Part shown: piece by piece, positions 11,519-23,999 of the stretch
Layout: every line of letters starts with the position of its first letter
How positions within the stretch are numbered: the first letter of the stretch is position 1
NCBI GenBank assembly: GCA_028673005.1
Contig: CM054112.1
Span: 26,342,624 to 26,406,623 of the forward strand
DNA length: 64,000 bases
Source: Tanypteryx hageni
Taxonomy: Eukaryota > Arthropoda > Insecta > Odonata > Petaluridae
Reading direction: 5' to 3'
The notes under the pieces: generated by a model
What the model was told of the DNA's origin: nothing
Database searches by the model: none
What the model saw: only the letters and a program-made list of their open reading frames with translations
Program-made: the position numbers and the translations under genes

Positions 11519-13439
11519 GCCGAGAGGCCCCACCAACCACTGTTGAATAGGGGCCTCGCACTTCCTAAATCCACACCTGAAAACACAGCACTGAAAATGT
11601 CAATTTCCACTTTTGTTGCAAATTGAATTGTTGAATAATAAGAAACCTTGGTCATGTTTCACAATTTAATTTGTATCGTAAGTGGAAATTGACAACATCA
11701 ATACTATTTCATCATGCAAACATTCTATAAAATGTTGCTTAAAAATATTACTTTAATTTGTGACTATATTTCATTATAAATGAAGCAAAGCAATGGTTCT
11801 TAATTAATTATACAATAATGAAGAAGTAGAATGATATGCAATGGTATGGCAGTATTGGCACCTTTTTAAAAATATTAAAAATTTGTCTATAAAAATATAA
11901 AATAATTTATATCAGCCTTGTTCGAAAACTATCACATATTGATCATTATAGCAAAGGTTATTAGTAAGGAGCACATACAGCAAAATCCTGATTTAAGAGT
12001 CCTGAATTTAATGTTTATTTTTGCAGTCCCATCAAACACCCCATTTGAGCCTTGTATTACTTTCTTCAAAATAATGCTATTTATGACCACTTCATTAAAA
12101 ACCTACCTAAATTTAATGCAAGTTGGTGGTTACTACAGCAATCCTTAGGCTGCGTTCTTTTAATGTTAGAGTTGGGATGGGAAAAAAACAGAGAAAATGG
12201 ACCGTCACATAGGGTGAGTTGGAGAGGTGACTGCTTTAGATAGCACTTTTCTAAGGGTGGCATTATAGCAGTGTTTCCACTGATCTGCACCTACATGTCA
12301 TGAACTGGGGAGGCATTTTGTATTTTTGCCTCAGATGACAGATTTTCATGCAATGGCTCTGATCAGGAAACAACTCTTTTTTACACCAAATTTTTAAATA
12401 GTGAGGCAGAAAAAGTGTCCATTCTTTAGGATAACAGTTGTTAAGAATGTAGACAGAATTAATAAAGTGAATTACAATAATTAATGTTGTTAACCAAACT
12501 CTCAGTATAGAAATAAAAAAATATCCTTCGAAAACTTAGGAAATTATCTCTCAATCAATCTCAACTATCTGATGGCATTACTATGCCACAAATTTCATTG
12601 TTACTTTGTTTTATGGCAAAAACAAATGTTTTCATTTCTGTGATTTTTACATGTGAGTTTCTATGTGAAATGCTTGGAACACCCAGGCCCGGCTAAGTTT
12701 TTTAGTTTTTGAAAACTTAAGATATTATCTGTCAATTAATCTCAACAACCTGGTATCATTACTATGCTACTAATTTGACTATTACTTTATTTTATGGCAA
12801 TAACTATTAAATAGAACAAATTTAAAAGTAATTAGGATTTTTTCTTCTGAACCAATGGAAGATCTCATATTTGTATGACTTTCCTCAGTTGAGTGTTCAC
12901 TATGTGTAATAGATCATTGAATGAACTGATGGACATTCTATATAACTCAAATTCAGGGTGACTTAAGCTCATCAAAATAATAATAAAACAATAAATAAGA
13001 TTTGCATTTCATTAGCTATTCACTGATTATGGGATGAATCCACCACTTTCATCTTCTACACATTAGAAACAGAACAGCTAAACAAACTTCAATCAAATCC
13101 ATCACTTTGGAATAAACTGAGTGAGCACTGAGAATAGTGGTTGCTTGATGAATGCTAACTTATAGTCAGGGCGAGTTCTGATGTGAAAATCACAGAAATT
13201 AAAACATTTGATCATTAATGCCATAAGGAAAAGTAGCAATTAAATTTGTAGTGTATTGATGATACCAGGTAGTTATATTAATATGTTGATATGTTTAAAA
13301 AAGCTTAAAGTGACCATATATGGTGCCTTCAACCTGATGTATTCTTAAAATTTGTAATAAATTCATACACCCAGAAAATTATATAAGGCAATGTTGCTGT
13401 AATAAATTCAATAGTTACTTGCTGTAATAGTATTTAATC
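11519..13439. other. AT-rich sequence without recognised genes
   Basis: Contains the 12199-12360 repeat related to 7580-7740. Two similar blocks near 12520-12610 and 12705-12790 (GAAAACTTA, then CTCAAC..CTG and TACTATGC) look like a local duplication. No gene was found. Confidence 0.45.
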
Positions 13440-15640
13440 CCTATTTAGTGTTGGTACCAATTTAGTGTACAAGGGAGAGGCCAGACTCCTCCAGTTTTCC
13501 CTATCAACTGCCTCCCTCCTCCAAGTTGGCCCTATGAACTTCACGATCTCTCTGCCCCATCTGTCTTTAGGTCTCTTGATGTTTCTTGTGATCTATTCAA
13601 TGATGCTAGATGTCCAACACTGATTATTTCCTCTAGTAATAAGACCTGTCTACTGCTATTTTAATTCCTTTACTCTCCTAAATATATCACAGACTCCTGT
13701 CTTCTTTCTTACCCAATCATTCCTTATGGCTGTCTCTTCAGGTGATCCCTAGTATATATCTGTGTTGTTTGCAGGCGCTGGACTATTCTTGCATTCATAG
13801 TCTATGTTTCACATTCGTAGGTTAGAACAAGCAGAACACAATCTCCTTTTTAGAAAGAATGGGATATTTGTTTTGATGTTTGCATTCCTGCCCAAAGCAC
13901 TCCATACCATCTTCACTCTATATTTGATTTCTCCAACTAGTGATCCGTAGGTAGTGATGAGTTGACCCAGTAAACATAGCTTGTTACTTCTTCAAGTTAT
14001 GCTCTGTTGATATATATCTTCTAAGTATTTGTGAAGGAGTTGTACATGACCTTTGTTTTATTAAGATTCATTTTAAGTCCAGCTTCTTAGTTCTTCTACA
14101 TAGCTTTTCTGGGCTTCCTGCAAACAGTAGGTGTCATTAGCAAAGCACAGGTGACTCAGATGTTCTCCATTTACCTCAATACCCTTTTCTTCCCCAGTCT
14201 GGCATTTTGAGTACTTCCATTAGTGCTGCCATAAATAATTTAGAAGACATGCTATCTCCTTCCTCCCTTTTTGTCTTAAAGGCACTTGTTTCTTCATGCA
14301 GCTGGACAGACAGTATTGCATTTTTATAAATATTCTTGATCAAAGTAATGCCCATTTCTTCAACCCCTTGTTTCTTTAAGGCATTTAACACCAAAGAAGT
14401 TCGAATAGAGTCGGATGCTTTCTCATAGTCGATGAAGCACATTTGGTGGGGGCACCTATTACTCATTAGTCCGACTGATTATTTCTCTGATGACTTGAAT
14501 GTGGTCCATTGTATTATCATCACCATAGGTAGTCTGTCCGTAGACAGGTCTGTGATTATTCATGGTTAAACCTGGTTCTCCATATACTCCTATTTTCTGC
14601 TGTCCTCTTCATATCTTGATAACTCTCTTTCCTTTAATTATACTCTATCTCCTCAAGTAATGTCCTACCCAGTTCACCTTCCTCTTTCTAATAGTCTGTA
14701 TAATAATTCGCTTCTCTCCTACTCTTCATAGCACTTCATTGTTTTTCATCCTATCTGTCCATTTTATCTTCAGCATTCTCCTCCAAGTCCACATTTCAAA
14801 GCTTTCCAAGTATTTGATGCCATTTTTTCTTAGCGTCCATATTTCTGCCCTGTACAAAGCTTTACTCCATACATAGCATTTTATGAACTTGTATTATATT
14901 GTATGATACCAACTACAAAATCCAGCTGGTTCTCTGGGTTGAGGGAAATCAAGATAGTTTTGAAGGCCCGTAGTGAGAAACTTCCTGAATATTTTGTAGA
15001 CTGCCGGGAGCAGGATGATAGTTATTCATATCTTCCTTGCAACCTTTCTTATGCAAAAGGATTATGCTTGCATGGTTCCAAGATTCCTTAAGAGGGACAA
15101 AAATCTTCGAGATGATATTGTCCAAAGTTATTTCTGCTGTGATGCCATCAATTCCAGACTTTTTCCATTCTTCATGCTTTTGATTGCATACAGGGTCAGC
15201 CAAGTACTTTTGGGGGCCCAGATGCAAGCAAGTTTTTGGGACCCTCCTATATAAAAAAAACCTCCCCTTTTGTACACATCAATGTTACAGCTTAGAGAGA
15301 ATATGTACTTATAATTATAAAGTAACTATAATGATAATTAATTTAATGAAAAAGCAAAAATTTGTTTAAAGATGTGAATATATTATTTATATTCAACATT
15401 TGGGGGGCCCTAAAAATCAGGGGCCTGGATGCCTTGCATCCGCTGCATCCCTCATTTGGCCGGCCCTGATTGCATGTCTCACCTCTTCTGGAAGAATATT
15501 TGGAACCTCTACTGTGGACGATTTTCTTTCTTTGTTAACTTCCTCTTTAGCTAATGGATCTTCACACAGTTTGGTGTAGAATTCTTGTACTCATTTTAGA
15601 ATTAACTTCCTGCTATGGGTAATCAAACCATCTTCTAACA
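13440..15640 (-). pseudogene. RTE-type LINE reverse transcriptase relic
   Basis: Read on the minus strand, pieces of an RTE-clade ORF2 appear in the right order. They are VQEFYTKLCEDPLAKEEV near 15590, IDGITAEI with SIILLHKKGCKEDMNNYHP (15140-15030), CFIDYEKASDSIRTSLVLNALKKQG then FMAALMEVLK (14466-14176), and the C-terminal RPKDRWGREIVKFIGPTWRR near 13560. FIDYEKASDS corresponds to reverse transcriptase motif A. Stops and frameshifts are frequent, so the copy is long dead. It is split by a hAT MITE at 15191-15468. Confidence 0.8.
15191..15468. mobile_element. hAT MITE, 278 bp, inserted in the RTE relic
   Basis: Ends CAGGGTCAGCCAA and TTTGGCCGGCCCTG are inverted repeats. Octamers ATTGCATA and ATTGCATG (7 of 8) flank the insert. 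Removing it rejoins the two halves of the RTE frame, which independently supports the boundaries. Confidence 0.85.
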
Positions 15641-16028
15641 TAAGTTACTTTATTAATTTTGCTTAAAAACTGTTCAAATTGGGTGGTTGATGGTCAGTTT
15701 TTTCTAATTGTAATTTCGAAAAGATTGAAAGCCTGCACATCTAAAATTCCATTCTTATGTGTTACCCTATGAGAATTCCCCTGGAGTCGAACCCGGGTGA
15801 TTTTTCCAATTATTTTTTGTCAATCACTTTTAGTACCTATGCGAATCAAGCATTCCTGAAAATATCTAACCATTATCTCTTACCGTTTTCGAGTTTTTTT
15901 TCCTATTATTTTAGTGCGCCGTGATTGAAATTCATGGTTGTAATTTTATTGATGTATCTAAAGCAGTAAATAAAACTTTAAATTAAGATATGAAGTCGTG
16001 ACGGTATTTTATTGGTAACCGTATAAGC

Positions 16029-18208
16029 CAGTGGCGGAACTAGGCCGAGGCAACCGGGGCAGTGCCCCTGGTGGGGCCCGGCCTGCTACTCACTTTATAG
16101 TCTACTTTTAGTAGCTAATGAAATATTACAAATACTGAACTCAAGTGAGGTATGTTTTAAGTAATTTTCTATTGTTCGGTTGATTAAAACTGATAAGAGA
16201 ATAAATCGCTAAATATAAATTGAATATTTCCCTGGAATCATTTTTGATATATCGTTTTGCAGTATTTAGTCATTAAAATTACGTAATATGTGTATTGATG
16301 CACCAACTAAAGGGGGTTAAGAAATTTTTAATAGACAAAGATACAATCGGGTCGTGGTGTTTTGTTGTTTTATGGTGTGTGTTTGGCCAAATTATATCGT
16401 ATAGTTTCAAATACTCCATCGCACGAAACGCGCCTATTTCTGATACACTGTACACTTTCCTGATTTGTTCAAGTTTTCACGGTCAGGGTTATGGCACTGA
16501 CACGGACAGTATTGTTGCCGTCGGACCTGCAATGTGTGTAGCATCCGCCAATGGCAATAAGATCACTGTTCGGAAACGGCGCAGCTGACGTGTAAATACT
16601 TGTGTCGGCACTGGTACCACACGGGATCTTATTTGCCATCAACGGTTTATCCAATTCAAACATATGTAGAAACGAATCAACATTACTTCAAGGTTAAACA
16701 TTGTTTTTAATCCTTAGGGAGATTTTATACCAAGGTGGCTCGAGATGTTGGTTTGATTTTGATATGACGGCAACTTAAGTCACTAGAAAATCATCGTCAC
16801 CTGAACTTTCATTCCAAAGTGATTCAATATTGACATGATGCGATATTTATTTCGCGCCAGTTTGAATGATATGTTGACGATTCTCTAGAAACGGGCCGGT
16901 TGCTAACCAAAGATCAAGTTCAGGTAAACAAAAACATTTGCAGAAATACTTTAAGAAGTATTGCTAAAACGTAATTCTTTCATTTTAACTCTCTGTGAAT
17001 GTATGTTCAATCATAAAACATACATATGTATTGTTTTAACTCTGAGTTGCCGCGTCACATAGCCAGCGCGTTTCCGTCAACTTGGTACATATAAAGGATT
17101 ACGTTTAAAAGCATGTGCCATCGGAAAGCAAATAAAGTTGACCTCACGTCAAAATTACTGTATTTATTCATGTACCACGCGCACCCCTATTTTTGGGCCA
17201 GTTCGAAGGAAGAAAAATAAATTCGTGCCGGAATAAGTTGAGATCTGGGATTTCAAAAAAAGTTGGACTCTTCACTAATTCCCCTTCTATGAAACAAGGT
17301 CCGCGCGTATACTTCGTAGAATTCTGCATCTTTTGCGAGTATAAACGTAGACACATGCGCGTGGCAGTGAATTTACCATCGACACTCAAAATTTATATAA
17401 CCTGTTCAGAAATCTTCATGTAAGACGCAGACCCTTTTCCCTACCGACATTTTGGGGGGGGGGGGGAATGTGCGCGCGGTATACGAGTAATTATGGTAAA
17501 CTAGTGGTACCCGCAAAAACTTTTGCAAAGTCAGTCAGAAATCTGCATGTTTAAAATCATCATCGTCAAAAATGCTCACATTCCACACGCAGTTTACTGA
17601 ATAATAATAATCTTCAATTATTAACGTTGCAACGTTAAGTTTGACATTGACACAACTATAATTTCGATGCTTCATAAAAAGCGCGAAGCGAATAACGCAA
17701 TTCTTTCTTCTATTTAAAGGCTTAATAAGTGTTAATTCAATCGGAGGCAACAATGAGGGTGGCCGGAAAGAGTACGAAAAAGCCATAAAATTTCGAAAAT
17801 AAATGCGTCTCTGAGAAATTATTCTGTGTAAAATCAAAACATGACAAGAATAAGATATTTTATAGTTTTTGCCGTCGAATAAAGAAAAATGAAGAAATTC
17901 GGTCCATATTTACGTATTTTAATGAATGAAAGAAATAAACCTTGCACCATGAAAAATCGAAACTCCTGTGTAAACATGGAAAAATATAATCATCTCCCGG
18001 AGTCGAATCGGGACATTTCTGTAAACGAAAAATCTCCTAGTTTAGCAGCAGGGTCTATTAGATTATCTCTGCATATATCATCTGTTAAAAATTCGAACAG
18101 AAAGAAATCAATACAAAAAGTTCAAGTACAAAGCCATGAAAATCAATACGGTTGGTCACTTAAGGGGGCCCGCTAAACTTTCTTGCCCCAGGACTAGTTC
18201 CGCCACTG
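16029..18208. mobile_element. Non-autonomous hAT element, 2.18 kb
   Basis: Ends CAGTGGCGGAACTAG and CTAGTTCCGCCACTG are perfect inverted repeats. Flanking octamers GTATAAGC and GTATAAGA match at 7 of 8. GGGGCCC-type sequence lies just inside both ends. An uninterrupted G run sits at about 17453-17466. Open frames inside (e.g. 16295-16588 and 17889-18176) match no transposase I know; they may be unrelated captured sequence. Confidence 0.85.
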
Positions 18209-18254
18209 GTATAAGAATAAAATTGCAGATATCATGAATAACAGCGCTATAGAG

Positions 18255-18345
18255 CAGGGGTTTTCAAACTTTTTTCTGTGCGGCCCAGTAAAATGAGAAA
18301 ATATACGTTGTGGCCCACAGCAATTTTCATTCATAAATTACATAT
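18255..18345. mobile_element. One end of a hAT-like element
   Basis: The sequence CAGGGGTTTTCAAAC followed by GCGGCCCA is typical of hAT MITE ends. A similar end (CAGGGTTTTTCAAAG ... TGGCCCA) occurs at 63712. I could not find the opposite end, so limits are unknown. Confidence 0.35.
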
Positions 18346-19379
18346 AAATTAATAATTAGTGAATCTGCGACACGAAATTGCGTAAATTAATTAAATCTTT
18401 CGTACACAGTTTTAAAAAAGTACCTAATATTTTATACAAAGAATATATGTGCGCTGCTTGTAAACCAGAAATGCAGATCTGAATTTACATCTTAAAAATG
18501 AATCTGCATGTCATTGAATACAATATATTTAAACCCGGAAAATGGAATCATCCAAGAAGCGCGCACAGTTTAATACCAGAAAAATGAAATATTTAGTTCC
18601 TTTTCCAATGAAAATTGGCATTGATTTTATTTGGAACTAATTAGGTATTAATAAAATATTACCAGACTATTTATGTCAATAAATTATTTTTAACACTATG
18701 ATGCAAAATATGCAGGAAACTTTCCTCAATTCCTTGATACTACTAGAAAGATTGAAATAATCGATCACCACTCTGTATAATTAAATTACCCTCATGATAC
18801 TAAATATTTATTTACAAATTATTAAACAAAACAATATTTATGCAATGCTATTCGAAAAATGAGTTATAAATTACCCAAGGAAAATAAAAATTGTTCAGCT
18901 TATCGCAAAGTAGGGTTGGAAATTACATGATGGCGAAAATTATCTGGCAAATATGGTAGAATATAAAGAATTACCACTTGGATTTCATATACTGTATATG
19001 CGCACAAATGATTCTCTGTTCTTGTCACCGAAAGAAAAATTTTACTAACGTCACTTTCCTTCCCCTTTTCACATGAGGAAGCAGACAAAGACCTCCCAAA
19101 ACAAAGTGATTTTAAGAATTTAGTCTTACAGGAAATGGTGTAAAAGAGAAGTACTGAAGATTGGTATTAATGAAAAATGGAGAAACCTTCTAATAACCAT
19201 AAAAATAATAAAATAGTAAGTACTCACACACTGATCCAGGGGAAATTACTCCATGGCCGGGACCTAACACTCATGCAATCTCACACACTCTCCAGGTTCC
19301 TTTTGGAAACTAATTGTTCATGAATAAATTAGTCAAAAAAGATGAAAGTGGGTTTCCAATGATTGTCCAATCATGATGT
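18346..19379. other. Unassigned AT-rich sequence
   Basis: No gene or clear transposon boundary seen. Confidence 0.45.
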
Positions 19380-20260
19380 TTGTAAAAATTTTGTTAAATA
19401 GGAAAAAAATTTTGTTCCATGTAGAATTTAGAAACTTTAATTTATTCAACGGATATCGAGGTAAACACCTATGTTAGTGAGCCACTCTCCTAGAAAACTA
19501 AGTGTAGTATTTATTGAGATGCTAGGTAAAAGAGAAGTGACACCAAAATAAACTAAAGCTTGAGAATCACTAAGTATTAAATTTTTAGCATTTTCAATGA
19601 AATATTCAGAATTCTTTAGGTCGAGGTTTAAATTCATCAACTATCCATTTAGAAATAAGTGTGGGAATCAATACATGACACAATAGGTCTCATAGAAATT
19701 CCAGGTTTGTGGACTTACGGTAAACTATGTATTATTGAGATGGTAGGATTTGAAACTGTAATCTTCTAACGTAAGACCTCTTCTGAGTTTTGGGCAATTT
19801 TTTTATGGCCCTTGGTAAAAAAAATCATTTTATTGCTAGGATTTCTTGCGAGAAGTGAGTAAGGTCCGTTTTCAATTAATTGTCAACTTTATCAAAATAA
19901 TCATGCTAACTCATGACATGATGACAGCAGAATTTCCTTTCTTGGCTTTTAAATATAAAGTCTTTTAATTTTAAAATTTTGAGGAGTTTGTAATCGGGAC
20001 TGAGAAGGTGATATATAATGTTGGTTTTTATACTATGTTTCAGTTGTATTTTTCAAGCAGCTCTTACATGATTTTTGGTAGTATCGTTCAGGTTTTTAAT
20101 GGATGATTCAATGCATGTAATATCATCCAAAGGAGATTCTATGTGAGGGAGACAAGAGTTGAATCCTTTGCACAAGAGATTGAGTTCTTGTTTAGAAAAT
20201 GTTTCTTGAGATAAGCTATGGACAAAATCAATATCATGAAAGTGTTTCAAGTGGTCGCTA
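19380..20260 (-). pseudogene. Penelope-like element reverse transcriptase relic
   Basis: On the minus strand, 20250-20053 reads FVHSLSQETFSKQELNLLCK GFN in one frame, matching the N-terminal region of Penelope-type proteins. After frameshifts, VHKPGISMRPIVSCIDSHTY follows (about 19720-19660), then SKWIVDEFKPRPKEF in another frame, then ILSDSQALVYFGVTSLLPSI (around 19560-19500), equivalent to the motif A region (normally SFDVTSLF). Penelope elements encode a telomerase-like reverse transcriptase with a GIY-YIG nuclease; the nuclease is not visible here. At least three frameshifts and a lost motif-A aspartate make it inactive. Confidence 0.75.
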
Positions 20261-20395
20261 AAAGATTTTGTGTTTTGTGCATGTGAGAAAAAGTCCCTGG
20301 TGTGGAGTAGTTTTGCTTAAACCCGGAGTGTGTGTGTGTGTGAGATTGCGTGTGCTAGATCCCTGCTGTGGAGTAATTTCTCTTAATTATATATA

Positions 20396-20870
20396 TCCCT
20401 TGGAGGAGCCTGTAACCTCTAGAGGGCACGTCCCCGGGTGGCAGATAGGGGAATGCTCTACAGATATGTAGGGTAGGAGGGAAATAAAATACCTCCTGCG
20501 GACCAATAGGCAGCAGCGTCTGTTCTCCATATTAGGGGCGGCTGCAAACAGCGTCTGTTCCCCATGTTAGGGGCGGCTGAATATATGGGCAGAAGGCAAT
20601 GGGAATCCACCGCCACAATATATCCCATGTATAGGCATCATGACGGAGTCTTCTTTTGTTAAATATTCCGGAGGTAAAATAGTCCCACGCTCGGATCTCC
20701 AGGGGGGACAACACGAGAGGTTCCACCTAACACAAGGAAGGAAGGAAGTTGGAAAGAAGTTAAGAATTGGCACGTGGAATGTAAGAACACTCTTACGAGC
20801 AGGGAAATTGGGAAATCTAAAGAGAGAGATGAGAATAAATAGAATGCAGTCTGGCCCACATTGTCTCGTT
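20396..20870 (+). pseudogene. RTE-like LINE 5' end with start of endonuclease
   Basis: GC-richer sequence carries two near-identical 37-bp copies of AGCGTCTGTTC...GGGGCGGCTG (about 20513-20580), as in a LINE 5' untranslated region. It then reads GKKLRIGTWNVRTLLRAGKL in frame (about 20750-20820), the hallmark start of the RTE/BovB endonuclease. The frame is lost just before a hAT MITE inserted at 20886. The rest of ORF2 is not seen, so this is a truncated fragment. Confidence 0.75.
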
Positions 20871-20885
20871 AACAATACCCTAAGG

Positions 20886-21366
20886 CAGCGGTTTCCAACC
20901 TTTTTCACTTTGTGAACCCCTTGAGCTAGCATATTTCTCGTCGTGAACCCCATGGATTAACCTTTTATCTTCAGGAACTATTTGAGTTGCAACAGTTTTG
21001 GTGGCAAACCCCTTATAATAGAGAGTAACTTTAAAAAACAAATCTTTTTGAACGTGTTTAATTCATGAAAAATGAAAAGATTATATAGCACATAGTATGT
21101 AAACGTTCACAATAAAATCAGAATCTTTGATATTGTCATCAGTTTCTAGATAATACAAGTATACTGAAAATTCAAATATAATTCTTGAAGCGTAAGAAAA
21201 ACTGAAAATAAAACCATGCAACTAATTTGAAAGAAATTAAAATACTGGTAAGAATTGTAGAGGTAAGTAAGTGAAAAAAACGCCATTGCCAAATCTTTCT
21301 TGCGAACCCCTTAGATTTATTTCACAAACCCCTAGGGGTACATGCACCACTGGTTGGGAAACGCTG
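20886..21366. mobile_element. hAT MITE, 481 bp, perfect target duplication
   Basis: Ends CAGCGGTTTCCAACC and GGTTGGGAAACGCTG are inverted with one mismatch. A perfect 8-bp duplication CCCTAAGG lies at 20878-20885 and 21367-21374. The insertion cuts the RTE-like LINE fragment. Confidence 0.92.
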
Positions 21367-21639
21367 CCCTAAGGAGATAAAAAAAGGAAAAGATGGAGAG
21401 TGCTCTTGATGATCAAAAATAAAGGTGCTGTTCCCAATTAACATATCAACTATGGATTTAACACTGTACTGGCTCATTAAATCATATGTAAACAACCAGT
21501 TTCATTGAACTTTCACGGTGCTGATTAGAGGATTTAGCAGGATGCCTCATGTGGTCTTGGTGCCTTAGTGTCAGAACATAGTAGAACTTGAGTATATTAT
21601 AAGAAAATAAAATTGCTGAATTAACATAAATAGTGAATA

Positions 21640-22270
21640 TGTTCTTCTGTGAAGCTTTGAGCTATTTTTTCTGGATCAGAGACTATATCATTATTAAAGT
21701 TGATGGATATGGGACTGGGACTATGCTTGGAAGCTTTGGTATTGTTTGATAAGGTTCCAGGTAGATCTAATTATGTTATTGGAATTCTTTAAGTAGCCAT
21801 CATTTGCAGCTTTTCTGGCATTCGATAGGCAAATTATAAAAGTTTTATATGCAATTAAATAATCGTTATGTAAATTAGGATCAATAAATTTACTTTTAAA
21901 GTGGAGATCACGTACCTGTCTTGGCATTTCTATAAGTGCCTGAGTGTAGATTATGTTTTTGCCACCAGCGGGTTTTAGTCTAACTTTGACACAGGGAAAA
22001 GCTGCATTGAAACATGTCATAAAGACATTAATAAATAAATTGAACTAGTGGTCAACTTCTTGTGCATCAAGAACATCATGCCATTATTCTTGAGAAAATA
22101 AATGAAATTTTTAATTGATATTGCGGAGAAAATTTGTTTTGAAATATAAAGAGGTTTAGGTTTAGTTGGTATCTGATGAACACCGACAGTCACATTTAGG
22201 CCAAGGTGGTCAGACAGCACTTTGAAAAGTCGCTTTTTATGGGTTATCTTACAGGAAATGGAAATCGCCT
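21640..22270 (-). pseudogene. Decayed LINE ORF2 fragment (endonuclease to reverse transcriptase linker)
   Basis: Two consecutive minus-strand frames, 22301-22017 and 22020-21721, form one region with a frame change. It reads KVLSDHLGLNVTVG, then FMTCFNAAFPCVKVRLK, then YKTFIICLSNARKAANDGYL and IIRSTWNLIKQY. FNxxFP followed by a lysine-rich stretch and STWN is the usual linker between endonuclease and reverse transcriptase in Jockey/CR1-like LINEs. No catalytic motifs remain. Confidence 0.55.
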
Positions 22271-22302
22271 CCCTGGAGTCGAACCCGGGTTTTTTTTTCA
22301 TA

Positions 22303-22742
22303 CAGTAGAAGCCCTCTTAACCGACTCGCCAGATTAACCGACGCTTTACGCCCCTAGGTCTGAAAACTGAAATCCACACATAAGTGCGACATTTTACACA
22401 AAAACAACTAGTTTAAAAGTTTAAACCATTCCTTTCACTCTGCAACAATGCCACGAGTTGTCTCTTGTGCTAAAATGTTTCTCATTACATAGTAATCCAG
22501 TCTAGTATGCATCTGCTGTCAGTTGTCCACACAGTCTGCTGTTTGTAGTCCCACATACTAGTCAAGTTCATTGTTATTTTAGTTACAATATTTAATCAAT
22601 ATTAAATTTTATATATATATTATATATTTGAAATAAAGAATGTGTATATGTACTTTTCTATTGGTTCTCTGCTTTAACCGACCTTTTCGATTAACTGACT
22701 AACTGCCGGTCCCAACCACAATGGATAAGAAGGCTTCTACTG
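22303..22742. mobile_element. Pogo/Tigger-like MITE, 440 bp
   Basis: Ends CAGTAGAAGCCCTCTTAACC and, in reverse, CAGTAGAAGCCTTCTTATCC are near-perfect inverted repeats, flanked by TA on both sides. CAGTA-type ends with TA duplication fit pogo/Tigger. Confidence 0.85.
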
Positions 22743-22919
22743 TATTTGTTTTTCGTCATTTAATTTTTATATCTGAATCAAACATTCTTGTGAAATTTCA
22801 ACCTTCCACCTAATCGGGAAGTTTGTTAAAAATGCGTTAAAAAGTGCCATTGATGACATCAGTGTTACACACAGACAGAAATGGAAAACTATAAGTAAGA
22901 TGTTTTATTACTAGTGTAG

Positions 22920-23012
22920 CATTTTTGGGTTTATTCGTGTTTTACCCGAATTTTTAAAACTCAAATTGGGAGGTAAAAAACGGGCAAAATCAGGTAAAAC
23001 CCAAAAAATAAA
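22920..23012. repeat. Short inverted repeat
   Basis: TTTTTGGGTTTATTCGTGTTTTACC and GGTAAAACCCAAAAAATAAA form an imperfect hairpin of about 90 bp. It may be a small MITE; no target duplication was identified. Confidence 0.4.
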
Positions 23013-23379
23013 TTCCATAATTGTAATTACATATCAGTTGTACATTACCTATTATTAGACATTATCCATGTGATACCAAGTGTTGGAAGTGACCATACAT
23101 CACTTATTTCCATATCCACTTTAAACTTGAACTGATGTGCAGTGAAATATACAGGGTTGCGTAACTTTTGAACACCCTCTATTACCTTTTATTGTAATAA
23201 AATATTAAAACTTGACTGAAACTACAGTGCAACTTCAATATAGCAAGACTTTATATAATTCAGAAATATACTTGTTCTCACCCATAATAGTGGAAAATGG
23301 TTCAAATAATCTTGAATTGGATTTCCTAACATCTTTGCATTCATCATTATATTTTTATTATAGTTGTCTCACTTAATCT

Positions 23380-23490
23380 CAAAAATACACGGGACAAGGC
23401 ATAAAATTATTGGAGGGGCTCAGCCCCCCCGACGGTAACATTTGGGGGCTCGTGCCCCCTCAAGCTCCATGGATTCGGCACCTATGGCTA
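23380..23490. repeat. GC-rich island in AT-rich DNA, probable repeat fragment
   Basis: The stretch GGGGCTCAGCCCCCCCGACGG and GGGGGCTCGTGCCCCC stands out in composition and forms hairpins. It looks like the remnant of a GC-rich MITE, but no ends were matched. Confidence 0.3.
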
Positions 23491-23925
23491 TGTTCTATTC
23501 TTTATACTGGTTTTACAGATCTTGCCTCATGATGTTCCAGGTTCCAACATCAGAATTTCAATACAGGCTTCAGTAATTTTTTCACAAATATGTACGCATG
23601 CAAAACAACATGTTCGCTTGCTTGTGTTTATTTTTTGGCAGATGTTTTGAAAGTTAGAGCATTACAAATTAAGCAATAGAAACAACTGGTACACTATTTT
23701 TACAACATTAATAATAATTACACAAGTATTCCTGGAAAGAATTAATCTACCTACTTTCCTTTCAAACAAATTTTAATATATAATTACCACCTAAAATAAA
23801 TACCACAAATTTTCGTGTTTGTAGCAGCAGTAATTTTTAATTTTAGGTGCATCGACGGCTAAGGTCATTTCACACCGTTAAATATTCTATTCAGAAAAAT
23901 TCTTAAGAAAATCACAACAATCATG

Positions 23926-23999
23926 CCCTAGGCAGGAATTGAGCCTGCAACCTTTGGGTTAGCAGGCAGGCATGCTAACCTAGCTGGCACAACTTTCCG
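23926..23999 (-). mobile_element. tRNA-derived SINE head
   Basis: The minus strand reads a tRNA-like segment: CTAGGTTAGCATG resembling an A box, CTGCTAA like an anticodon loop, and a perfect 5-bp T-arm (GCAGG/CCTGC) around CTCAATT. The D-arm is missing and the T-loop departs from TTCGANN, so it is not a functional tRNA gene. This architecture is typical of SINE heads. Confidence 0.5.

Noticed and set aside
23926..23999. Functional tRNA gene
   Set aside because: No D-arm, no acceptor-stem pairing and a non-canonical T-loop; a SINE head fits better.
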